NCBI GenBank assembly: GCA_019309045.1
Contig: JAFDGZ010000005.1
Coordinates: forward strand, 1-64,000
Direction: 5' to 3'
Length of the DNA stretch: 64,000 nucleotides
From: Deltaproteobacteria bacterium
GTDB taxonomy: Bacteria > Desulfobacterota > Syntrophobacteria > BM002
The notes under the pieces were generated by a model that worked only from the letters and a program-made list of their open reading frames with translations, did not search any database and was not told the DNA's origin. The position numbers and the translations under genes are program-made. Positions 9,108 through 19,131 of the stretch are shown in pieces. Within the stretch, counting starts at the first letter, position 1; every line of letters starts with the position of its first letter.

Positions 9108-9529
9108 AATATCCTCCCTCTGGTTAATTCCGCCTCCCCACCTCATATCCCGGTTCATCCGGGGCACCAAAGGCGATGGGGGTGTGTGGTTGTGGGGTAT
9201 GCTGGCATACCTCCGCACAAATCAACATCACCTATCACAGTTATGGACAAGTTTCAAGTATAAAAGCTAAGAGAACTGTTTGCTGCAGTGTTGCCGGAGA
9301 TTACAGGATGTCCTGGATTCGACAGTGGCTGCTGCTTGTGAGAGGCAGCAAGTGTCATCCATCACACCCGAATCCTGGCAAAAATGCTCTCAATGAAGCC
9401 AGAGCGCTTCACAGAACTTTGCTGCCGGCCGACACAGAGCAGGGGCGCACTTTGACAAGCAGAAGGGTGGAAGGAGACCAGGATGCATGAGGCAGCGGCT
9501 GACTGTTTGCCTGCTGCAAGCGGTCCGGC
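9108..9529. other. Non-coding region between rpsB and the WbqC-like gene
   Basis: No convincing gene. It should hold the rpsB operon promoter on the minus strand. TTGAAA and TTGTCC candidates lie around 9240-9260, but no well-spaced -10 stands out. Confidence 0.4.
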
Positions 9530-10234
9530 TCAACAGGGCAAGATGCGGCCGACTCCTGCAGTAATCTCAGCGCTCTTGGGTCCACAATTGAGCAGGAGGT
9601 CCAGAAGAGACAGATTGGCGCGAAAGTCGCCCCACAGCTGCGGATACACCGGGGCAGTATACGTATAGTAGACAACCTTTATGCCGTGGCGGGCAAACAC
9701 GGCCTCGTCAAGATGTTTTCTAGAGGAGCTCACGGTCAGATAGGAGTCGGCGGCCAGCATCTGGCACAAAGAGGCCAGGCGCTCGGAGCCTTTGCCTGCC
9801 AGGGCAAATCTGGAGCTCTTCAAGAAGGGACGACTGATGCCCAGGCAGAGTCTGAAATACTCCAGGATCTGCAGGTTCAGCTCCACGAGATGCTGCCACC
9901 TCTGCTGATAGATCTCCATGAGAAAATCGCGGTGTTCTCGCCAGAATGGGGCATTCTTGTAGGCGTGCTCCAGGCTCAGCAGATGTTTGCGCCGCCAGTC
10001 GAAGTCTTCACAGACTTCCACCTCGTTGATGCGCTGCAGGCCGCGGCCTCGCTTCCACACCGGTACAGTGAGCCACAGTTCCCCCTGATCATTCTTTAAC
10101 CTGTTTCTATTGACCCAGCTGCCTCCCAGGGGAAATTGCACATCATCGAGCAAGACGAGGAGATCCGCCTGCATTGCCTTGAAGAACAGGCCGGGCCAGG
10201 GCAGGAAGTTGGGCTGGTGGCAGGCAACCATCAT
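9530..10234 (-). CDS. WbqC-like family protein
   Basis: A 234-residue protein from the ATG at 10234, chosen because CGGAGTG precedes it. The N-terminal VACHQPNFLPWPGLFFKA, LLDDVQFPLGGSWVNRNR and LTVPVWK blocks are the WbqC signature. Family members are often in polysaccharide or glycolipid loci, and some are linked to sugar amino-group modification, but the activity here is unknown. It lies 88 bases downstream of argJ on the same strand. Confidence 0.8.
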   Translation of the reverse strand: MMVACHQPNFLPWPGLFFKAMQADLLVLLDDVQFPLGGSWVNRNRLKNDQGELWLTVPVWKRGRGLQRINEVEVCEDFDWRRKHLLSLEHAYKNAPFWREHRDFLMEIYQQRWQHLVELNLQILEYFRLCLGISRPFLKSSRFALAGKGSERLASLCQMLAADSYLTVSSSRKHLDEAVFARHGIKVVYYTYTAPVYPQLWGDFRANLSLLDLLLNCGPKSAEITAGVGRILPC

Positions 10235-10322
10235 GAGTCGGCACTCCGGGGTACGGGCTGCTGGCACCCCTGCTTCTCCAGCAGTGTCCCTTCTGGGGGA
10301 GCAGTGGGCAGGGCGCTGTCAT

Positions 10323-11546
10323 TCAGCTCCTGTAGTCAGCGTTGATTCTGACATAATCTAAACTGAGGTCACAGGTAAAGACAGACTCCCGGGCCTCTCC
10401 TTGCTGGAGGTCGATAGTAATCAAATACTCTGCTCGCTGCATGACCTCGGCAGCAGCCTTTTCTTGCTCCTCGCTCACCAGAACGCCGTTCTCCACCACT
10501 TTGACAGCATCAAAGTGGAGCGTGACTCGTTCGGGGACAAAGTCGATTGCCGCCCGACCCAGGGCCGCCATTATGCGACCCCAGTTCGGGTCCTGGCCGA
10601 AGAGGGCTGTCTTGACCAGCAGCGATTCGGCCACGGTGCGCGCGCCCCTCAGGGCCTGTTCCCGGGTGGCAGCACTGGTCAGCTTGATTTCCACGCACTT
10701 TGTACCGCCTTCGGCATCGCGCAGGATTTTTCTCGCCAGGATGGCCAGGGTATGGCCGAGGGCCTCCTGGAATATCCGGCCGTCATCCGAGTCGGCCCTG
10801 TGGATGGTGCGGTTGCTGGCCAGACCATTGGCCAGGACCAGCACGGTGTCATTGGTGCTCATATCTCCATCAATAGTGATGCGGTTGAAGGAGCGGCGAG
10901 TTTCCGCAGAGAGCATCGTTTGCAAGGCCTCTGGCGCCACTGCCGCATCGGTCGCCACAAAAGCAAGCATAGTGGCCATCTGGGGAGCGATCATGCCGGC
11001 GCCTTTGGCTATTCCCAGAAGGTTGAAGGAAGTGCCGCCCAGGTTTCCCCGCAGGCAGTGGAGCTTCTCTGCTGTGTCGGTGGTCATAATGGCAGCAGCA
11101 GCATCGTGCCAGCCGTCTGGCCGGCAGTCCGCCACCAGTCCGGGAAGGGCCTGAAGAATGGGTGTCAGTGGGAGCTGAGCGCCTATTACTCCTGTGGAGG
11201 CCAGCAGAACTTCCTCCGCCTGGCAGCCTATGGCCTCGGCGCTGGCCCGGGCTACGGTGCGGGCCCGCTGTAAGCCTTCCTCTCCGGTGCAGGCGTTGGC
11301 AATGCCGCTGTTGGCCACTATAGCCCGGCAAGCGCCGCGCTGCAGATGTTCGCTGCTGAGGACTACCGGCGCTGCCTTGACCCGGTTGCTGGTGAAGACG
11401 CCAGCAGCTACAGCCGGCACCTCACTCAATAGAAGAGTGAGATCAGGACGCCCCTGATAACGGATTCCTGAGGCTGCCGCACCAGCAACAAAGCCTGGCA
11501 CTGTGTGGTCGGCAGGGTCGAGCAGGTCAACAAAGCGATCCATCAT
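10323..11546 (-). CDS. argJ: Glutamate N-acetyltransferase / amino-acid acetyltransferase
   Basis: ArgJ transfers the acetyl group from acetylornithine to glutamate, recycling it in arginine synthesis; many forms also use acetyl-CoA. It is translated as one chain that self-cleaves before a Thr, and the site is visible as KGAGMIAPQMATMLAF. Other family blocks are VFTSNRVKAAPV, VANSGIANACTG and GQDPNWGRIMAALG. Start is ATG at 11546 or the next codon; a longer upstream frame has no similarity. A related N-acetyltransferase lies beyond secA. Confidence 0.95.
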   Translation of the reverse strand: MMDRFVDLLDPADHTVPGFVAGAAASGIRYQGRPDLTLLLSEVPAVAAGVFTSNRVKAAPVVLSSEHLQRGACRAIVANSGIANACTGEEGLQRARTVARASAEAIGCQAEEVLLASTGVIGAQLPLTPILQALPGLVADCRPDGWHDAAAAIMTTDTAEKLHCLRGNLGGTSFNLLGIAKGAGMIAPQMATMLAFVATDAAVAPEALQTMLSAETRRSFNRITIDGDMSTNDTVLVLANGLASNRTIHRADSDDGRIFQEALGHTLAILARKILRDAEGGTKCVEIKLTSAATREQALRGARTVAESLLVKTALFGQDPNWGRIMAALGRAAIDFVPERVTLHFDAVKVVENGVLVSEEQEKAAAEVMQRAEYLITIDLQQGEARESVFTCDLSLDYVRINADYRS

Positions 11547-11684
11547 GGTCGGCTCTCCGAAAGAATGGCATCTGGATGCCCGGTTAGCTGGCGGCACCCT
11601 GCAGACAGCTTATTGTTTCTCTGTGGGCAAGACAGTACAGGCCGTGAACTGGAGCTCTTTTCTTTTTTCTGGTTCTGCCGGCAG

Positions 11685-14534
11685 CTAACGGCCGCAGCAT
11701 TTCTTGTACTTCTTGCCGCTGCCACAGGGGCACGGCTGATTGCGGCCAATCTTGGCCTTTTTCCTGGTGGCTGGCTGCTGCTTGGCGGCGGCCGCTGAGT
11801 CTCCGTGGCTGAGGAACAGCGGCTGCTGCTGCTGGGCCGCCTCCAACTCCTCCCTTTCTTCCCTGGTGGCCACCTGAATCCTGAAGAGGACGCGGATGGT
11901 TTCCCGCTTTATCTGTTCAATCATTTCTTGAAAGATGGCCAGGCCCTCACGTTTGTATTCAATGAGAGGGTTCTGCTGAGCATAGCCCCGCAACCCTATG
12001 CCCTCCTTCAGGTGGTCCATGGCCAGCAGGTGCTCACGCCAGTGGTGGTCAACAGTCTGCAGGGTCACCACCCTTTCCATGTCGCGCATGATTTCCGCGC
12101 CCCACTGCTGCTCCTTCTGGTCGTAGCCTGTGCGCGCCTTGTCCAGGAGAAACTCCAGCAGTCCCTGCTGAGTAAGGCCTTCCTCGTCAGCCTGCCGCAG
12201 GTCGACCCGCAGAGAGAATTGACTGAAAAAGGCCTCTTCCAGACCCCGCAGATCCCACTCGTCGGGTGGCAGGTCTTCCCTGGCGTAGTTTTCCACCAGC
12301 TCGCTGATGATATCTTCAATCATGTCCATTATGACCGGCTTGAGATTTTCCTCCTCCAGGGCCTGCCGTCTTTGCTGGTAAATGATCTCGCGCTGCTGGT
12401 TCATGACGTCATCATATTCGAGCAGCTGTTTTCTGATGTTGAAGTTTTGGCCTTCCACCTTTTTCTGGGCATTTTCTATGGCCTTGGATATGAGCCCGTG
12501 TTCTATAGGCTGGTCTTCCTCCATGCCCACCCGATCCATGAGGCCAGCAATGCGTTCAGCAGCGAAGATTCTCATGAGATCGTCCTCAAGGGACAGATAG
12601 AATCTGGAGGAGCCTGGATCGCCCTGTCTGCCGGCGCGGCCGCGGAGCTGGTTGTCTATGCGGCGGGCTTCGTGTCGTTCTGTGCCAATGATATGCAGAC
12701 CGCCCATCTCTACCACTCCGGGGCCGAGCACGATATCTGTACCGCGGCCGGCCATGTTGGTGGAGATGGTAACCGAGTTCTTCTGGCCCGCTCTGGCCAC
12801 GATCTCTGCTTCCTTTTCGTGATTCTTGGCGTTGAGCACCGCGTGTTTGATGCCTTCTCTGGAGAGCATTTTGCTCAACCGCTCGGACTTTTCAATGGAC
12901 ACAGTGCCCACCAGAACCGGCCTGCCGATGCGGGCCAGTTCCTTTATTTCCCGGACAACCGCCTTGAACTTCTCTCGTTCGGTCTTGTAGATAACGTCAG
13001 GATAATCAGTCCTGATCATGGTCTTGTTGGTGGGAATGACCACCACATCGAGGTCATATATCTGGGCGAACTCAGAAGCCTCGGTGTCAGCGGTGCCGGT
13101 CATGCCGGCAAGCTTCTCGTACATGCGGAAATAGTTCTGAAAGGTGATGGTGGCTAGAGTCTGGTTTTCCTGGGCTACCTTGACGCCTTCTTTGGCTTCC
13201 AGAGCCTGATGCAGACCGTCGCTGTAGCGCCGGCCGGGCATGAGGCGGCCGGTGAATTCATCGACGATTACTATCTGGCCATCTTTGACCACATAGTCCA
13301 CATCCTTGGTGAAAAGGGCAAAGGCCTTGAGAAGTTGATTGATGACATGGTTGCGGGTCAGCTTCTGTTCATATTCACTGCGGATGCGGTTCTGTTTTGC
13401 CGCTTTTTCTTCAGGCGACAGGGAGGAATCCTCGGCGATCCTTTCCAGCTCCACTTCCAGCTCAGGCAGAACAAAAAAGTTAGGATCGTTTTTGGCGATG
13501 ATGTCCTTGCCCAGCTCTGTGGGAAAACAGTTGCGCTCCTTCTCCTCCACCACGTAATAGAGAGATTCGTCAACCTCTGGCAGTCGCTTGGCCAGGGAAT
13601 AGTCCTGCTCCACATTCTTCAGGAGTTTTCTCACCGTTCCATTTTCAAGCATTTCCATAACTTGCGGGTGCTTGGGGGCTGCCCGATAGGCCCGAAGCAG
13701 CAGCTCGCCCGCCTCATATTCTTTTCCCTCTTGCAACAGGTGTTTGGCCTCACGGATCAGCTTGGCGGCCAGTTTCTGCTGGCGTTGGAAGAGGCTTGCC
13801 ACTGGAGCGCGAAGTTTCTCGTAATCTTTGATGGAGTAGTCTACCGGTCCTGAGATAATCAAGGGCGTACGGGCCTCGTCGATGAGGATGCTGTCCACCT
13901 CGTCGACGATGGCGTAGAAGAGCTCCCGCTGCACACAGCCGGACAGGCTGAACTTCATGTTGTCCCGCAGATAGTCGAAGCCGAATTCATTGTTTGTTCC
14001 ATAGGTCACGTCTGCGGCATAAGCCTCCTGCCGCTGTTGATCATCGAGGTGATGCAGGATCACCCCCACAGAAAGACCGAGAAAGCGGTAAATGGCGCCC
14101 ATCCACTCGGCATCACGACGAGCCAGGTAGTCATTGACTGTCACCACATGCACACCGTGGCCAGCGAGAGCGTTGAGATAGACCGGCATGGTGGCGGCCA
14201 GGGTCTTGCCTTCACCCGTTTTCATTTCAGCAATTTTGCCCTGATGCAGAACGATGCCACCCAGCACCTGCACATCAAAGGGCCGCATGCCGAGCGTCCG
14301 TACGGATGCTTCTCTGACAACAGCAAAGGCTTCCGGCAGCAAATCGTCCAGAGAGGCGCCCTGAGAGATCTTCTCACGAAACATGGGGGTGTAAGCGGCC
14401 AGTTCTGCATCACTCAGGGCCCGCATCTTGGCTTCCAGCGCATTCACCTGATCCACCAGAGGGGCCAGACGTTTGAGTTCTCGTTCATTCTTGCTGCCGA
14501 TTATTTTCTTCAAGGGGTTTGCCATATTAAACAT
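11685..14534 (-). CDS. secA: Preprotein translocase ATPase SecA
   Basis: A 949-residue SecA, the cytoplasmic motor that drives proteins through SecYEG. Walker A is MKTGEGKT (~105-112), the [20 protein letters not shown] block follows near residue 210, and the helicase core ends with [14 protein letters not shown] and [20 protein letters not shown]. The C-terminus has the zinc-binding tail [13 protein letters not shown] that contacts SecB or ribosomes. GAGGTG lies ten bases before the ATG. The segment at ~235-345 is longer than in E. coli. Stop is TAG. Confidence 0.98.
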   Translation of the reverse strand: MFNMANPLKKIIGSKNERELKRLAPLVDQVNALEAKMRALSDAELAAYTPMFREKISQGASLDDLLPEAFAVVREASVRTLGMRPFDVQVLGGIVLHQGKIAEMKTGEGKTLAATMPVYLNALAGHGVHVVTVNDYLARRDAEWMGAIYRFLGLSVGVILHHLDDQQRQEAYAADVTYGTNNEFGFDYLRDNMKFSLSGCVQRELFYAIVDEVDSILIDEARTPLIISGPVDYSIKDYEKLRAPVASLFQRQQKLAAKLIREAKHLLQEGKEYEAGELLLRAYRAAPKHPQVMEMLENGTVRKLLKNVEQDYSLAKRLPEVDESLYYVVEEKERNCFPTELGKDIIAKNDPNFFVLPELEVELERIAEDSSLSPEEKAAKQNRIRSEYEQKLTRNHVINQLLKAFALFTKDVDYVVKDGQIVIVDEFTGRLMPGRRYSDGLHQALEAKEGVKVAQENQTLATITFQNYFRMYEKLAGMTGTADTEASEFAQIYDLDVVVIPTNKTMIRTDYPDVIYKTEREKFKAVVREIKELARIGRPVLVGTVSIEKSERLSKMLSREGIKHAVLNAKNHEKEAEIVARAGQKNSVTISTNMAGRGTDIVLGPGVVEMGGLHIIGTERHEARRIDNQLRGRAGRQGDPGSSRFYLSLEDDLMRIFAAERIAGLMDRVGMEEDQPIEHGLISKAIENAQKKVEGQNFNIRKQLLEYDDVMNQQREIIYQQRRQALEEENLKPVIMDMIEDIISELVENYAREDLPPDEWDLRGLEEAFFSQFSLRVDLRQADEEGLTQQGLLEFLLDKARTGYDQKEQQWGAEIMRDMERVVTLQTVDHHWREHLLAMDHLKEGIGLRGYAQQNPLIEYKREGLAIFQEMIEQIKRETIRVLFRIQVATREEREELEAAQQQQPLFLSHGDSAAAAKQQPATRKKAKIGRNQPCPCGSGKKYKKCCGR

Positions 14535-14718
14535 TATACAGTTTCACCTCGTGCCAGGGTTAAGCAGTTGCTGAGCGGTCGAGGGGCTGCCTTTGCAGTC
14601 AGGGTATTGCAGTGTTCCAGAAAAATCTGCAGCCCCGGCACAGCAAGAACCTGCGCTCCAGGATTCATCCTGTTGTCAGCTGCCCTTGCACAGCCTCCCA
14701 GGAGAAAACGGGCAACTC

Positions 14719-15180
14719 TTACAATTCAAGAAGCATGGCAGTCTCATCACATTCCGGAAACTTGACACACTTCAAGCAGTCTACCCAAATCTTGTGGGGC
14801 AGGGTCGATTTGTCTACTACCTGGAACCCCTGTTTTCGAAAAAATTCCACCTGGTAAGTGAGCACGAAAATACGAAACAGGCCGAGGGTGACGGCTTCAG
14901 AGATGCAGGCTTCCACCAGTTTCCTGCCGATGCCGCGGCCGCGATGGCTCTGGCGCACCACCAGGGAACGAATCTCTGCCAGGTCCTCCCAGCAGATGTG
15001 CATGCTGCAGGTGCCGACAAGGTGTTCTCCGTCCTCTACGTAGACGAAAATATCCCGCAGATTGTCAAAAAGCTCACTGAGAGAGCGGGGCAAGAGCTCA
15101 CCGCTCTCTGCTGGGCCTGTCAGCATTTTCTGAATTTCCCGCACATCACCAATGCGAGCCTTTCTGATTATGCCAGCCAT
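14719..15180 (-). CDS. GNAT N-acetyltransferase, ArgA-like single-domain type
   Basis: A 153-residue GNAT protein from ATG 15180 (AGGAAAAATT precedes it). The acetyl-CoA loop is visible as VVRQSHRGRGIGRKLVEACI. The C-terminus, LPHKIWVDCLKCVKFPECDE, has the Cys-rich ending seen in short N-acetylglutamate synthase-like proteins. It would make N-acetylglutamate for arginine synthesis, which fits nearby argJ. Substrate is inferred, not proven. Confidence 0.75.
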   Translation of the reverse strand: MAGIIRKARIGDVREIQKMLTGPAESGELLPRSLSELFDNLRDIFVYVEDGEHLVGTCSMHICWEDLAEIRSLVVRQSHRGRGIGRKLVEACISEAVTLGLFRIFVLTYQVEFFRKQGFQVVDKSTLPHKIWVDCLKCVKFPECDETAMLLEL

Positions 15181-15364
15181 AATTTTTCCTATAAAAACAG
15201 AGGACGTATCATTGCGGACATTATAGCCTGCCGCGGCCATCCGTCAACCTTGATACATTCCAGGCAAGCGTGCTGCCGCAGGTGCAGTGGAGAAAGAGCA
15301 GTTGAACTCACACAGATCAGCGGCGGCCCAGCCGTATGGGCCCACTGCCGGGGCAACTGACTTT

Positions 15365-16873
15365 CTAGTGCCGCCTCTTGGTGGCAAGCTCGTATTTGGA
15401 GATGAGTCGAGAGAGATATGTTCGCTGTATGTCCAGAGTTTTGGCTGTCGCTTTGACGCTGCCTCCGTGCATATCCAGGTTCTTTTGCAGAAAGTCTCGC
15501 TTCCAGGAGTCTAGGGCCTCCTTCAGAGAGAGACCTAGAAGGCTTTCGCTCGTTTCTGCCGCCGGTACCACGCTGAAGGGAAGATCTTCCGGCTGAATCT
15601 CCTCGTTGTTGCCCATGACAACGGCTCTTTCGATGGCGTTTTGCAGTTCGCGCACATTTCCAGGCCAGTGATAATTTTCCAGCACCTGCATGGTTTCACT
15701 GGCGAATTTCAAGTTGGCGGTTCCCCTGATGGGTTTGTATCTGTCCAGGAAGTATTGGGCCAGGACCAGAATATCTTCTCTCCTCTCCCTGAGCGGCGGG
15801 ATATGAATGTGGACAACGTTCAATCTGTAATAGAGATCCTCACGGAACTTGCCCTTCTGCACTTGTTCGAAGAGGTCCTTGTTGGTGGCGGCAATTACCC
15901 TGATGTCCACCTTTCTCGGGGTGGGTGAGCCCACCCGGCTGAAAGTGCCTTCCTGTATTACGCGCAGGAGTTTGACCTGCATTGAAGGGCTCATCTCGGC
16001 AACCTCGTCCAGGAAGAGAGTGCCGCCGTCGGCAACGTCGAGCACACCAGTCTTGCGGGCGATGGCGCCGGTGAAGGCGCCTTTCTCATGGCCGAAAAGT
16101 TCGGATTCCAGGAGGGTCTCGGTAAAAGCGGCACAGTTTACCATCATCAACCTTTTCTTGCGCCGGGGGCCGATCTTGTGGATAAGTCTGGCAACCAATT
16201 CTTTGCCGGTGCCGCTCTCTCCGGTAATCAGAGTGGTGGTCTTCGAGTTTGCCACTTTTACGGCATCGGCAATGACCTTTTCCATGGCCTTGCTGGTGCC
16301 GATGATTTCGTAGCGGGATTCCAGCTCTTTTTTCAGGGAGATATTTTCATTGACAATGTCGCGGTAGTCTTTGGCGCGTTCAATGGCCACCGAGGCCAGC
16401 TGAGAAAAGTGGCTGAGGATTTCCATGTCGGATTCCCTGATAGCCTGGCCATCTTCCCTGTCAATGATCTCAATGACGCCGATTACCTCGTCACCGCTCT
16501 TGATGGGAACACAGGCAATAGATCTGGTTTCGAAGCCAGTGGCTTCACTGATGGTCTTGTCCCAGCGTTCGTCTTTGGACACGTCTGAGATGAGCAGAGG
16601 CTTCCCTGTAAGGGCCACATGGCCCGCAATACCCTGCCCCATTTTTATTTCAAATGTTTTGACCTCTTCTTTTACTGCGCCGGTGGCCACGTGAAAGTAG
16701 AGCTTGTTGGTGTTCTTGTCCACCAGCAGCAGAGAACTCGCCTTTGCTTCCATGAGGCGAGTTACCGATTCGATGATCATTTCCAACACACTTTCTGTAT
16801 CCAGAACTGAAGTTAGCAGGGGAGAGATATCTTTCAGTATACTTATTCGTGGATCAACAGGCTGTTCTTTCAT
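15365..16873 (-). CDS. Sigma-54-dependent activator with GAF sensor
   Basis: A 502-residue NtrC-class regulator. Residues ~20-165 form a GAF domain (ASSLLLVD, GIAGHVALTGKPL). The AAA+ domain follows with Walker A GESGTGKE at 218-225 and the sigma-54 contact loop GAFTGA at 265-270. The C-terminus is a Fis-type HTH (KATAKTLDIQRTYLSRLISKY). There is no receiver domain, so control is probably by a small ligand bound to GAF rather than phosphorylation. ATG has GAGGGAAAACACC before it. Stop is TAG. Targets unknown. Confidence 0.93.
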   Translation of the reverse strand: MKEQPVDPRISILKDISPLLTSVLDTESVLEMIIESVTRLMEAKASSLLLVDKNTNKLYFHVATGAVKEEVKTFEIKMGQGIAGHVALTGKPLLISDVSKDERWDKTISEATGFETRSIACVPIKSGDEVIGVIEIIDREDGQAIRESDMEILSHFSQLASVAIERAKDYRDIVNENISLKKELESRYEIIGTSKAMEKVIADAVKVANSKTTTLITGESGTGKELVARLIHKIGPRRKKRLMMVNCAAFTETLLESELFGHEKGAFTGAIARKTGVLDVADGGTLFLDEVAEMSPSMQVKLLRVIQEGTFSRVGSPTPRKVDIRVIAATNKDLFEQVQKGKFREDLYYRLNVVHIHIPPLRERREDILVLAQYFLDRYKPIRGTANLKFASETMQVLENYHWPGNVRELQNAIERAVVMGNNEEIQPEDLPFSVVPAAETSESLLGLSLKEALDSWKRDFLQKNLDMHGGSVKATAKTLDIQRTYLSRLISKYELATKRRH

Positions 16874-16911
16874 GGTGTTTTCCCTCTTTGACCTTGACTT
16901 GTGTATTGAGG

Positions 16912-16939
16912 AGTATACTCAAAAGAAAAAAAACGTCAA
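16912..16939 (-). promoter_or_regulatory. Sigma-70-like promoter of the sigma-54 activator gene
   Basis: On the minus strand TTGACG (16934-16939), a 16-base T-rich spacer and TATACT (16912-16917), about 40 bases before the ATG. Confidence 0.65.
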
Positions 16940-17114
16940 TAATAATACCACAGTCAAAGAAAAAAGGGGCCTGGGTGGGGTGGAGCATGCCCAAAGGCCT
17001 GCAACCATTTTGGTGTAGAAATTGCAAGACTTGACAGCGGCCTGTTGCCTGAGCAAGGTATGTGGAAGCAACCGAAAGGATACATAATAACTCCTTAGCA
17101 CGGCTAAAAAAAGC

Positions 17115-17143
17115 TTGACATGGCCTGGTAATTTCATTATTAG
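17115..17143 (+). promoter_or_regulatory. Sigma-70-like promoter of a structured leader or small RNA
   Basis: TTGACA (17115-17120), a 17-base spacer and TATTAG (17138-17143). Transcription would begin near 17150, directly before a series of nested hairpins that ends in a terminator. Confidence 0.6.
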
Positions 17144-17149
17144 AAGGGG

Positions 17150-17315
17150 CCATAAAGGGGGTATCATTTGTTTACCTGCCTCTATTTACAGGTAAGTTGT
17201 ACAAGGGAACTTGCGTGGTCTTTTGACAAAGCCAGGTACCCCCGCCACATTCATGTTGCCGGCCCTGGTGGATCCCCAGAAACTGTTCCGGCGTTAGCGC
17301 CGGGTGCTTTTTTTG
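17150..17315 (+). ncRNA. Candidate structured RNA upstream of the M23 peptidase
   Basis: Nine bases at 17157-17165 (GGGGGTATC) pair with 17235-17243 (GGTACCCCC, one G-U pair) and enclose three hairpins. These are TTACCTG 17172-17178 with 17189-17195; CAAG 17202-17205 with 17210-17213 over a GGAA loop; and 17217-17223 with 17228-17233, with one bulge. A terminator follows at 17289-17314. With the promoter at 17115 this defines a ~165-nt transcript. I match it to no known riboswitch; it could be an sRNA or a leader attenuating the peptidase gene. Confidence 0.45.
17289..17314 (+). terminator. Rho-independent terminator or attenuator before the M23 gene
   Basis: CCGGCG and CGCCGG pair around a TTAG loop, followed by GTGC and a run of seven T. 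It sits about 70 bases before the peptidase start, so either it ends a small RNA or it attenuates the downstream gene. Confidence 0.75.
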
Positions 17316-17382
17316 AACCGTTTGCCCTGGTTTTCTTCGTTTCCATTTGCGCTTTGCACGCTAACTAGGAATGGGTGCCGGA

Positions 17383-18312
17383 ATGAAACAGAAGAGGATA
17401 ACGGTAATGTGGATGCCCTCGGTCAGCTCCGAGGCTCGGATATTTTCCCTTCGCCCTGGCATTCTCTATCTAGCCCTGTGCCTGCTCATCGTTTCCTGGA
17501 TACTCCTTGCAGTGGGAGGGTACTGGAGCAGCAGGCTCTATCGGCAATACGTGGAGGTACAGAGGGAAAACCGTTCGCTGTTGCAGAAAGAAAAGGAACT
17601 CGAAGCCCTGCAAAAGACCATGGAGGGGATTAAGAAGCACGAAAAAATCATTCGCGGCTTTCTTGGCCTGGATGAAAAAAAGACCAGCGACAACGGACTC
17701 GGCCAAGGAGGTGAGCCTTCCCCTGACCTCTCCACAGTGGCCCTCAATGACACTATGACAGGGGCCGCCATAACGCCAGCTGCCAGACCGCATAGCCTGT
17801 CCTGGGTGCAACGAGCGCAAACTCTGGAAACAAATCTCAAAGAGCTGGTTGACATCATGCGCGACAGGCGCCAGATGTGGGACAGTACACCGAGTATTGT
17901 ACCTGTTGAGGGCGGCGACTACTGGTTTTCCTCGGGCTTTGGCTGGCGGCGGAGCCCGTTTACCGGCTTGCGGGAATTTCACAACGGTTTGGATATCAGC
18001 GGACGCAAAGGTACGCACATCATTGCTCCAGCAAATGGTGTGGTGATAAAGCGCGGCAGAGACAAGTACCTGGGTAAATATCTCAAGATCAGTCATGGCA
18101 GAGGCATTGTTACCATCTACGGGCATCTTGCCGACTTCAAAGTCAAACGTGGCGACAAGGTAACTCGAGGTCAGGTAATCGCTGTTATGGGCAACACCGG
18201 ACTTTCTACAGGGAACCATCTCCACTACATGGTAAAAGTGCACAACCGGGCAATAAATCCCATTCACTATATCCTGAACGCCAAGCGGAACACTCTAGTG
18301 GGGCACCCCTGA
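17383..18312 (+). CDS. M23 family metallopeptidase (membrane-anchored)
   Basis: A 309-residue protein from ATG 17383 (AGGAATGGG precedes it; an ATG four codons earlier is possible). One membrane segment lies at residues ~30-50, then a coiled coil (EKELEALQKTMEGIKKHEK), then a C-terminal LytM/M23 domain. The zinc residues are visible as FHNGLDISG and HLHYMV. M23 enzymes cut peptidoglycan cross-links or serve as envelope scaffolds. The bactofilin gene follows on the same strand, and bactofilin/M23 pairs are known in cell-shape control. Confidence 0.9.
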   Translation: MKQKRITVMWMPSVSSEARIFSLRPGILYLALCLLIVSWILLAVGGYWSSRLYRQYVEVQRENRSLLQKEKELEALQKTMEGIKKHEKIIRGFLGLDEKKTSDNGLGQGGEPSPDLSTVALNDTMTGAAITPAARPHSLSWVQRAQTLETNLKELVDIMRDRRQMWDSTPSIVPVEGGDYWFSSGFGWRRSPFTGLREFHNGLDISGRKGTHIIAPANGVVIKRGRDKYLGKYLKISHGRGIVTIYGHLADFKVKRGDKVTRGQVIAVMGNTGLSTGNHLHYMVKVHNRAINPIHYILNAKRNTLVGHP

Positions 18313-18315
18313 AGC

Positions 18316-18380
18316 GGATGTTTCATGAATTCACACCCTGGCGTGATTCCCTGCGTACCACCATAATTCATGGAGCATCC
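18316..18380. repeat. Imperfect inverted repeat between M23 and bactofilin genes
   Basis: GGATGTTTCATGAATT (18316-18331) and AATTCATGGAGCATCC (18365-18380) are reverse complements with two mismatches. The arms resemble the repeat at 4225-4327 (shared GAT-x-TTTCATGAA core). It falls between two genes likely to be co-transcribed, so it could stabilise or partly terminate the mRNA. Confidence 0.6.
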
Positions 18381-18408
18381 TTCTTGGAACTACCAGGACC
18401 GAGGAGCC

Positions 18409-18858
18409 ATGAAATTGCGTAAGAGATCGCCTTTTGCACTCGACACCCTCATTGGGGCCAACACCATCTTCGAAGGGAGCATCTACAGTGAGCGCAGCGT
18501 CTGCGTGGAAGGCACTGTGCGAGGGAAAATCGAAGCAAAAGGGGAGGTGATGGTAGGACGCCGCGGCAGAGTGGAGGCCGATGTGCTGGCGGAATCGGTT
18601 GTTGTGGGTGGCCACATCATCGGTACGGTGAGGGCGGAGAAGCGCCTGGAAATAACTGCAACGGGCAGGGTGAGCGGCAATATCGAAGCCGGCAGGATAG
18701 CTGTGGCTGATGGCGGGGTCCTGGAGGGATTCTGCAGAATGCTGGGAAGAGAAGAGGTGCAATGCCCCCAGCTGGAGCAGAGGCTGGCAATCGAGGAAGG
18801 CCAGTGTGGAGAAGAACCCTGTGTGGCTGAACCTATAAAAGATGCAGAACAGATGTAG
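18409..18858 (+). CDS. Bactofilin-family cytoskeletal protein
   Basis: A 149-residue protein from ATG 18409 (GAGGAG precedes it). The core is the bactofilin beta-helix: LIGANTIFEGSIYSE, VCVEGTVRGKIEAKGEV, ADVLAESVVVGGHIIGTV and ISATGRV-like repeats. Bactofilins self-assemble into filaments and recruit peptidoglycan enzymes such as M23 peptidases, which fits the gene directly upstream. The last ~35 residues are acidic. Stop is TAG. Confidence 0.92.
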   Translation: MKLRKRSPFALDTLIGANTIFEGSIYSERSVCVEGTVRGKIEAKGEVMVGRRGRVEADVLAESVVVGGHIIGTVRAEKRLEITATGRVSGNIEAGRIAVADGGVLEGFCRMLGREEVQCPQLEQRLAIEEGQCGEEPCVAEPIKDAEQM

Positions 18859-19131
18859 CAGAATTTGGCTGCCCCACCTTGGCAAGCCCCCAGTGTTGCA
18901 TCCTTCCCCCTGGTCACTATGACAATTGCAAACCATCTCTTGCGGCCAGATTCATGCTGAGCCGCCACGGGGTGAATCTCGAGGTCTTGCCAGCAGGCGC
19001 CCCAGGATTGTATCACCTGCCCCGGAGGGCGCTGTGGCGGCCCTGGGCAGGGCTGCTGAAATGCAGCAGCAGACAACCTTTTTGACTCATACTGCAGGAG
19101 TTCCAGGACAAGACCTGCGCAGGGAAGGGCA

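Noticed and set aside
11805-13157. 450-codon plus-strand open frame
   Set aside because: Antisense to secA, with no ribosome site or recognisable domains; a GC-driven shadow.
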